From Siphonodentalium dalli (Eukaryota > Mollusca > Scaphopoda > Gadilida > Siphonodentaliidae), in the NCBI GenBank assembly GCA_032622095.1, contig CP136067.1:92432707-92496706 (forward strand): 64,000 bases of DNA, in the 5' to 3' direction. Positions 55,895 to 64,000 of the stretch are shown piece by piece (position 1 is the first letter of the stretch; every line of letters begins with the position of its first letter). The notes beneath the pieces are model-generated. The model was not told where the DNA came from, searched no databases, and worked only from the letters and a program-made list of their open reading frames with translations. The position numbers were made by a program, and so were the translations under genes.

Positions 55895-57172
55895 ATAGAT
55901 TACCATATATATGGAACTTGTATATGTCTGTGCAGTAGATGTTTCTTGTATCAAATACACTAGAGCTCTGGGTGGAGATAAACATTCATGCTGATATGCA
56001 TTAGGACATATGTTTTTCTTCCATTTTCGAGTATATGTAGGCCCACCACATGAGGGAAGCAGGTCATGTAACCCTTAATTCCATTTGTATGACCATGGAT
56101 ATTGTATACATGTATCTGTGCATGAGATGCCCCTTTATTCAAATATACTAGAGTTCCAGAATGGAGACATACTTTCATGGGGAAAGGATGCTGATGACAT
56201 CAAAATAGGGTTTTTTTTACCCAATTTTAAGTCAATAAGTACAGTAATGCCCTAAGTAATCGACTCCTTAACCACAGCAACATTAAGGGTAACTTTTCAG
56301 GATTTAGTCGGAAATATGGCTTGTTGCCATTCATCGGAAAGCTGTACACCATATAAGGTAAGCAAGCCCCCCCCCATGGATCCCTAATTCCCTGTTTATG
56401 ACCATGGATCTTGTATATAATTTTATATATATGCAGGAGATGTCCATTTTGCCAAAAACACTAGAGCTCCGGGTGGAGATAAACAATCATGGGCAGTGAT
56501 GCTGATATGAAAATTATGCATTAGGAAATATGTTTTTTCTTCAATTTTCGAGTCTATATAGGACCACCACACGAGGGAAGCAGGCCCCATGTAGCCCCTT
56601 ATTCCCTTTTTATGACCATGGATATTGTAAATATTTGTAGGAGATGCCCTTTATTCAAATACACTTGAGCTCCAGGCTGGAGACATACTTGCATATGGCA
56701 GAAATGGCAGATTGAAAATAGGGGTTTTTACCCAATTTTAAGTCAATAAGTACACCTTGAGGAAAGCAAGCCCCCAGGGACCCCTAATTCCATATTGATG
56801 ACCATGGAACTTGTATATATCTGTACAGGAGATGTTTATTTTATCAAATACCCTAGAGCTCCTGGTGGAGACACACATTCATGGGGCAAGTATGCTGATA
56901 TGCATTAGGAAATATGTATATACATGTAGGCCCACAATATGAGGGAAGCAGGCCCCCTGTAACCCCTAATTCGCTTTTATGACCATGTATATTGTATGTA
57001 TCTGTGCAGGAGATGCCCATTTATTCAAATACACTAGAGCTCCAGGATAGTGAGAAACCTGCATGGGCAGGGATGGTGATGATATGAAAATAGGGGTTTT
57101 TACAAATTTTAAGTCAATAAGTACACCATATGAGGGAAGCAAGCCCCCTGGGACCCCTATTTCCATTTTAGC
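55895..57172 (+). repeat. Two-subunit (A/B) tandem repeat, first block
   Basis: Alternating units of about 200 bp form a dimer of about 400 bp. Subunit A has TTCAATTTTCGAGTCTATAT and AAGCAGGCCCC; subunit B has ACCCAATTTTAAGTCAATAA and AAGCAAGCCCCC. Both share ATGACCATGGA, TGTGCAGGAGATG and CACTAGAGCTCC. The units are diverged, so the array is old. A unique segment (56242-56345) interrupts one B unit. Confidence 0.7.
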
Positions 57173-57648
57173 TCACCTGAGACGAAGTCTCCGGTGGAGC
57201 TATATTCATCACTCCTCGTACGTCATCCGTCCATCCGTCCGTGAACAATTCTTTGAACATCTTCTCCTCTGAAACAGTAATGCCGAATTGGTTCATATTT
57301 GGTGTGTTCACCGTGTGGATGTTCCCTAGGTGACTGTCATTCAGATTTGTTCAAATGAGGTCACCAAGTTAGATATTTGCCAAGCCAGGGCCATAACTCT
57401 GTAATTCTTACAACGACTTCTTCTCAATTTGGCAGAATGGGTTCATATTTGGTACAAAGGGTCCTTGGGCCACTGTTATTCAGATTTGTTCAAATGAGGT
57501 CACTGCGTCGAATGTAGGCGGAGCCAGTGACATAACTTAAAAAAAAAATTGTCAAATTCAGATTTTTGGAATTTTCACCATACTCAAATTAACATAAAAA
57601 ATTTGTTTTAATCATTTTATAAAATTTGAAAAAAGTGACACCTAACAT

Positions 57649-58000
57649 CTGCAGAGTTATGAAACTTTAATCTTTAATCTTCTGAAATTACATAAATATT
57701 CCATTACCCACCCCCCCCCCCCCTTCCCACATGGCCCAGACCCACCCCACCTGCAGTGGCCTGCACCCAACCAACATCCATTCCAACGGATATCATTTCC
57801 AGCTTCCAACTTTAGTACATGTTCTATTAAAGTTGCAGATATCTCTTTGTGGATAAACAGAGAGAACACATGTCATTAATCTAGATTAGAATAATATGTC
57901 ACTGACAGCTTGTATACACATACTGCTAGCAATTTTAAACAAACTGCCTGAATTTAGTGTCTGACATTTGCAGAATGAGGTTCCCAGAGGGTGAATTTAG
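57649..58000 (+). repeat. Inverted pair, left arm (about 350 bp)
   Basis: From CATCTGCAGAGTTATGAAAC to ATTTGCAGAATGAGG. Reverse complement matches 59690-60032, with shared landmarks including a C13 run (G-rich in the other arm), CCAACCAACATCC, TAATCTAGATTA and CTGCCTGAATTTAGTG. The arms are about 1.7 kb apart, as in a foldback element or two opposing copies of one repeat. Confidence 0.6.
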
Positions 58001-58121
58001 TGATGCTACCCCACACAGTGGGCTAGCGTAACCAGAGGGTGAATTTAGTGATGCTAGCCCACTGTGCAGGATAGCGTCACTAAAGTCACCCTCTGGGGGA
58101 CCTCATTCTGCAAATGACAGA
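57959..58121. repeat. Imperfect 80-bp-arm palindrome
   Basis: GTCTGACATTTGCAGAATGA near 57959 is mirrored by TCATTCTGCAAATGACAGAC at 58121. The arms also share CCAGAGGGTGA / TCACCCTCTGG and GTGGGCTAGC / GCTAGCCCAC. A diverged single arm is present at 59655-59740. Confidence 0.6.
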
Positions 58122-58765
58122 CACACTACCACACTATATCAAGGCTTGATTGTACAATACATTGTGTTGCTTGAGGCCAGGCACATACAATGTAGGAATA
58201 GCACACTATTTACAGGCTGCTTCTTTGGTGATTGTGATTCAGATTTGTTCAATCAGGGTCACCAGGTCAAGTAGGTGCAAGGCCAGCTACATTACTCTTT
58301 CTCTCCATAGTAATTCATTATATGTCTTCTATGCAATAATCAAATGGCCTATTTTGCTTATATTTGGTATAAAAGTACCTTGGGTGACAGCTTTGTGAGA
58401 ATGGGATCACACAGTCAAATAAGGGCAGAGCCAGAGACTTAACTATATCACTACATAGTAATTCTTAAAATATGTTTGCAAGAACTAGTTGGCTTATTTA
58501 GCATGGAATGTTCTTCCATGACTGCAATTCAGATTTTTTTCCATGGGGTCACCTGGTCAAATAGGGGCCAAACGAAGGACAGTTTCCCTCTTAATATGCT
58601 TCCTTCACAAGGACCATCAGGTCTATTTTACTGATATTTATCATATGTATGAAGGGTTCTTTGGTGTATGGGATTCAAATTTATTCAGATGGGGTCACCA
58701 GGTTAAATAGGGTGGGACAAGGGACAAAACTATATGTATGGAGCAATCAGGAGGATCCTTTAGAG

Positions 58766-59480
58766 ACTGAGTTCATAACTGAGGGAAGCAAGCCCACAGG
58801 GACCCTTAATTCCCTTTTTATGACCATGGAACTTGTTTAAATCTGTGCAGGAGATGTCCCTTTTATCAAATACACTAGAGATCCGAGTGGAGACAGACAT
58901 TCATGGGTCTGATATGCATTAGCAAATATGTTTTTTCTGCAATTTTCAAGTCTATATAGGCCTACCACATCAGGGAAGCAGGCCCCCTGTAACCCTTATT
59001 CCCTTTTTATGACCATGAATAATGTATGTATCTGTGCAGGAGATGCCCCATTATTCAGATGCACTAGAGCTCCAGGGTGGTGACATACTTGCATGGGGCA
59101 GGGATGCTGATGACATGAACATATGTTTTTTTTACCAATTTTAAGTCAATAAGTACACCATACATGCATGAGGGAAGGAAACCCCCATGGACCCGTAATT
59201 TCCCTTGTATGACCATGGAACTTGTATATATCTGTGCATGAGATGTCCCTTTATCAACTACACTGGAGCTCCGGGTTGAGACACACATTCATGTGGTAGG
59301 TATGCTGATATGCATTAGGAAATATGTTTTTTCTTCAATTTTCGAGTCTATATATGTACATATGAGGGAAGCAGGCCCCTGTAAGCACTAAAAAAGGTAC
59401 TAATCCCCTTTTATGACCATGGATATTATATGCATCTGTGCAGGAGATGCCACATAATTCAGATTGAAGTTCTACAGTTG
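58766..59480 (+). repeat. Two-subunit (A/B) tandem repeat, second block
   Basis: Continuation of the array at 55895-57172 with the same A/B landmarks (GGGAAGCAAGCCC, TTATGACCATGGAA, CACTAGAG). The block was separated from the first by the inserted AGCTCACC repeat. Confidence 0.65.
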
Positions 59481-59689
59481 ATGTTTGTAATGCACACCCA
59501 TTGAGTACCTCAATTATGTATTTTATCTTCTGCAAATTAGGGGGACATAGAAACTGAACAGAAGGGCAAGTCAAAAAGTAACTAAAACAAAATTTCAATT
59601 TGATACTTAAGATACTTCCCAGAAGATGATGCCTAAGCAGAAGTAGATCCCTGGAGGGTGTATTTGGTGATGCTAGCCTGCTGTACATG

Positions 59690-60032
59690 GTAGCAACACT
59701 AAATTCACCCTCTGGGGACCTAATTCTGCAAATGTCAGGCGCACTAAATTCAGGCAGTTTGTTTCAATTTCTAGCAGTGTTGTTTACACACAAGGCTGCC
59801 AGATGACATATATTCTAATCTAGATTAATGACTTGTGTGTCTCTCTCTATCTGCAGAGATATATCTGCTTGTGATAGAACAGGTATTAAAGTTGGAAGTT
59901 GGAGATGATATCGGTTGGAAGGGATGTTGGTTGGGTGCAGGGAGGAGGGGTTGGGTCATGTGGGGGTGGGGTTGGTAATGGAATATTTCTGTAAATTCAT
60001 TAAAGATTAAAGTTTCAGAACTCTGCAGATGT
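59690..60032 (-). repeat. Inverted pair, right arm
   Basis: Reverse complement of 57649-58000 with substitutions and indels; ends CTCTGCAGATGTTA. Beyond it no continuation of the left flank is seen. Confidence 0.6.
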
Positions 60033-63000
60033 TAATAATGTTAGTTTTAACTAAAGACCTTCTGTGCCCTTATACACATGTATGACATTTGTAACAGTTT
60101 AAAACATTATAAGAATTTATAACTGCAAGAACACTATATTTTATGTTACTGTGACCTCATATGGGCCTTAGTAGAAATGACATTGAGCTATATGGCCTGT
60201 TGCATATGGGGTGGTGGGGTGAAAAAAATCCTTCACGAACCCCTTCAGAAAGAAGCCTCAAGAAATGTATAACTGAAATAATGATGTCTTGATGTGACTA
60301 AAGTGAAGATCATTGTGTGCATGGAAAAAGAGCAAGCAAATGTCTCAAACATTAATGTGACTATCAATGGGTAGAAAATATATGTCATCACACTGTTCAT
60401 CAGTGCATCATGCCAATCAGTGAAATATTTGCATTCTATAAACTCATGATCTCTCACACCTAAAAAGTATGGCATAGTGACTGTTTATCATTTATTAATA
60501 TGATAATAATGTACTACGTTATTCGAAAACTTACTCCTTCCAAGTCCATGATATGTACATGTAGACATACAATTGGATTATAGGCCTACTGGTAGGTGAA
60601 TAATAATTGAACCCCACATACATGTATGTTGATACTTTGAAGTATATATATTCTCAAGTCGCATTAATTAATGTGCTGGTTTAAATATGGTATCAATGGT
60701 ACTGTATACATGTAGATGTTTATACATGTAGTTTATGGACATACATGTATACTGGTATATAAAAATTAAAAGTCTGCCATGCCCTGTTACTGAAACCATG
60801 TCATTTAGACCTTGCTGGTTAAATGCATGGTTGGCCTTCATTATACATGTAGGTTATAATTTAGAAATAAAAGTGAAGAAATTGTAACATGTTGTAAAGA
60901 ATATAGTAATGGTATACTATGATAGTATGAATGTCATATCATCGAAACACACATTGTGTCAGTCGAATGTTTGTTTATATACATTATACAGCATGTAAAG
61001 AGTGAGCGATAAGCACAACAATCAACACCGTGGAAATGTTTCAGGAGAGTGATTCACAGTGACCCATTTAACACCGAAATCTTGAAAGGTGAGGGTTAAA
61101 ATTACATGTACATGTAGTTAGCGCTATACTATTATGTTATAAACAATTTGGTGGAATTTCTAACCAAAGTTCACTTAATGCATAGGGTATCCGCGGCGAT
61201 GAGTGTTTTGCTTACCGCATACTCTTCACAAACATGTCTACATAACATGGGGTTTATTCATATAACTTAGAAATATCATTTAATAGTGTGGACTAAGTCC
61301 TCATTTTGGAAGATTCATCAAAATAACAATATGAATCAGGACCCTATATATCAGCCATTTATTAACTCTGAAATGTTTGTAAAAGTAAAACATAAAGTGA
61401 TCCAGAGAGACTGATTGACAAAACAAGAGCACTGCCACTGATGGTTATTTAAACAAAATTTCCCGCTACCACCTTTGACCAAAACATATTAGCCAAATAT
61501 GTACATGTACCATGCAAATTTCCATTGCGTGCTATTTCTGAAAACTGAATAGAACCTGGTATAAAATTGTCTACTATGAGGGTTTACGAGCAGATAATTT
61601 TTACCCATTCGCAATACAAACCGTTCATAGCACCATGCATACATGGCCTCAATAGCTCGAAGACGAGTGTGACTCGCCACACAGTAGTATTTCAACCAGT
61701 TTCTACTCATGATCCATTGCATGAACTGAATATTACATGCACACTTCGGCTACGATGTGATAGGTAACGCTACATGTATTTTGCTGAAGATATGATATAA
61801 TATACACGCAGTGACGAATGGTGGCCTGGTATGAGATAATATAATAGCAAGCCATTCCATGCCTGAGATAAAATAGCAACTCTGTAACTGTAACAAATAA
61901 ATTTGGTACATGTAACCGGAGAAATTGGGCCCATTATTATTATTGAATATACGGTGCATAATACATTACAAATAATGTGAAGGTATACATGTACATGTAC
62001 ACGTGTAGATGTAGAAATTCACCCGAAAATTGCCCAATGTTTATGCTTGCAAATCATTCAGAGGGGGTGTGCTGCAGCCCCCTCGCCCATATTGGCATGT
62101 AAATGCCAAAAACACTTAACGAGATTGTATAACTTACACACACTAGATATTAGACGCCTAAAAATAAAATTTAAACCAACCCATATCCGATACTGCATGA
62201 TATCCTGAAAAATTTCAAACTAATTTATGACAATTTTAGTTGCGAAAAGTAAATGTTGTTAATTGACTTGTGAGTAAGTATCACTTCACTTCACTTCACT
62301 TCGGGGTACGACAGTGAACTGAGTATCTACCATTTCCATTAGAATTCAATTTGAACTGTTTAACAGTAACACATATATTAACATTAATAACACATTATGT
62401 TATTTACACATACATGTACGTGTAGTATTAATGTGATAATTTCACATTACTAGTATCTCTTCACTTTGGTCAAAATCAAGACAAGTGTTATGTAACTGTC
62501 ACAAAACTAGTGCTATTCACATTCAAGTTAAACTAAGCTGAATGTACCTATACTCGTTGAATTCACTATGTGTAAAACGAACCTAAACGTTATTCAGCGG
62601 CATTCTGGTAATTAGAATCAGATAATTTTGAACCAACTGTAAACTTTCGCTCGAGACGTTGTAAAGACGAAGTCAGAATAATTCCTTACGTCCAAGATGA
62701 AGCCTAGTAATTACCACTACCGGTATACTACAGTGCTTTACTACTAGTAGTACTACTAAACAGTTCTCAGTCTACCTTTGTTGAATCATAAATACATACA
62801 TGTACACATGCTGCATGTACATGTACATGTACCTACATGATAATCATCCCTTTTCCATTTCAATTTCAATGATTTTCTTCATTTTTGTTTTGAGAATTAT
62901 CCGACTGTCACCTTGGAGGTATAACCAGAAATGTGCTTTGATTTTTGTTGGGGTCTTTGCTAATGGTTATGATATTAGTACCACGGTCTAGTGTGTTGTC

Positions 63001-63779
63001 ATAATTATATACCTGCACAACTCATTCCAATCAAAGCTGTATACTTGCACAACTCATTCCAATCAAAAGGTCTAGAGTGATCTCCCTCCAAACAATCTTC
63101 TGGTGTGGACCCATACCCTCTTCTTTAACCCTCTGCGACAGCATTCGTGCCGTATCGACAAACCCATTTACACATCGTGTCGTTCTGTGTATTTGTGGAA
63201 TTTTCAGGTTCAGATATCGAATGTGTCATTGTAGAAGGGTAATGACTAAAGAGCTTGAAAATGAGAACAATGGCTGAGGTAAACGGCCGTCAATATATCC
63301 GCCCTCTAATGGTGCCTCCGATGCGCCGATGAGGCATCATATACAATAGTTCAGGTATCTTAGCAAATTAGTGTGTATCAAGTTGACTATTTGTCCATAC
63401 AACATGCATTATTATTGAATGAGAACGACTAACTGCTGTATGCCATTCACAAACATTCAGCCATGTCATCATGTAAATATGTTTATATTTTTTCACAAGA
63501 CAGACGAGGATAACATATTAATATTGCGCTTTGCGTTGCATTGCTTTAACCCATATCCACAATTTAACCACCAACATGACGGAACATAAACGGCCAATGT
63601 CACAATACTAAATTTGACTAGTTTATCCCTAACAGAAATCCAACGACGATACGAATTTATGGAAATTCTTCTCTGAAAATAACTCGTGGGATGCGATGAC
63701 AGGTAACGCTCCGTTCTTGCAAATGACAAGTATTCACATTTATTTATCAGGCAACAAAACATTTGTTGTCATTCTCGGG
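60033..63779. other. Non-coding stretch, simple repeats only
   Basis: No gene, exon or RNA recognised. ACATGTAC-type palindromic microsatellite at 61987-62003 and 62815-62832, a (CACTT)4 tract near 62281-62302, and two copies of GCACAACTCATTCCAATCAA near 63015 and 63048. Short ORFs (61489-61767, 63493-63762) have no recognisable motif. Confidence 0.4.
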
Positions 63780-64000
63780 AGACATTGAAAGAATGTCTCA
63801 TTCGATTCACCCGCCAGAGAACGGACTGTCTCCCTCGATTCACCCACCAGAGTACGGACTGTATCTCTCGATTCACCCGCCAGAGAACGGACTGTCTCCC
63901 TCGATTCACCCGCCAGTGAATGGACTGTCTCCCTCGATTCACCCGCCAGAGTACGGACAGTGTCTCTTGATTCACCCGCCAGAGAATGGACTGTATATAT
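63780..64000. repeat. 33-bp minisatellite at the window edge
   Basis: Six or more units of about 33 bp with landmarks CGATTCACCCGCCAGAG and GGACTGTCTCCCT run to the end of the window. Because 33 is a multiple of three, the minus strand reads an 11-residue repeat (RVNRGRQSVLW), which is a periodicity effect. Confidence 0.85.

Larger units (their letters stand above)
57173..58765 (+). mobile_element. Dispersed repeat with AGCTCACCTGAG head
   Basis: Starts TTAGCTCACCTGAGACGAAG, whose GCTCACC..GGTGGAGC forms a hairpin, followed by GTCATCCGTCCATCCGTCCG. Several diverged units follow with TTCATATTTGGT and ATTCAGATTTGTTCAAAT..GGTCACC. Such AGCTCACCTGAGC...CGTCCGTCCG repeats are, to my knowledge, common in mollusc genomes. 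It interrupts the A/B array and contains the left arm of the inverted pair described next. Confidence 0.45.

Noticed and set aside
63493..63762. 89-codon minus-strand ORF
   Set aside because: No recognisable motif and no splice or promoter context; likely chance.

Overview
This looks like nuclear DNA of an animal, most likely a mollusc or related lophotrochozoan. It is AT-rich and poor in genes. It carries spliced exons of a secreted, cysteine-rich PAN/C-type-lectin gene, several decayed non-LTR retrotransposons, a tRNA-derived SINE, a hAT-type element with an 8-bp target duplication, and many modular repeats with internal tandem units and CAGACAGA-type tails that recall bivalve pearl/Helentron-associated elements. 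No database search was possible, so the taxon is an inference.

Layout. 1-2.5 kb: three head-to-tail repeat modules with a 122-bp internal unit. 2.9-12.1 kb: a decayed Polinton/adintovirus-like element. It has long inverted repeats (3113-3530 and 4885-5298) with palindrome-rich outer zones, small ORFs, a zinc-knuckle gene broken by one stop, a broken protein-primed family-B DNA polymerase, a small ORF overlapping the polymerase end, a broken A32-like packaging ATPase and a small glycine-rich basic protein. I see no integrase, protease or recognisable capsid gene. 12.3-13.7 kb: a MITE-like element and a second copy of its interior. 16.96-17.27 kb: first coding exon of a PAN-domain gene. A phase-matched C-type lectin exon lies at 54.65-54.82 kb, so nearly everything between may be one intron of about 37 kb. 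20.75-39.24 kb: two tandem, nearly identical 9.2-9.3 kb copies, each holding pearl-like modules, a 1173-bp hAT element and a decayed LINE. 39.4-41.5 kb: a minus-strand LINE. 41.9-42.5 kb: a 29-bp minisatellite. 42.55-42.86 kb: a SINE with target duplication. 43.8-49.8 kb: three further modular repeats, one with a 756-bp insertion. 51.5-52.4 kb: LINE remnants. 55.9-60.0 kb: a two-subunit tandem repeat interrupted by other repeats, with an inverted pair of about 350-bp arms. 63.78-64.0 kb: a 33-bp minisatellite running off the end.

The most unusual signal is in the viral-like element. Just after its first ORF is a perfect metazoan histone-mRNA-type stem-loop (GGCCCTTTTCAGGGCC) followed 11 bases later by a purine-rich stretch like the histone downstream element. 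Two more degenerate copies of the same block occur in the element. Two of its gene starts share an AATGACGTCGTCA box 17-18 bases upstream of a TATA-like box, and a 52-bp inverted repeat sits between its divergent genes. Together these suggest a DNA-virus-like element whose structural-type transcripts used host replication-dependent histone 3'-end processing, while the opposite-strand gene has an ordinary AATAAA signal.
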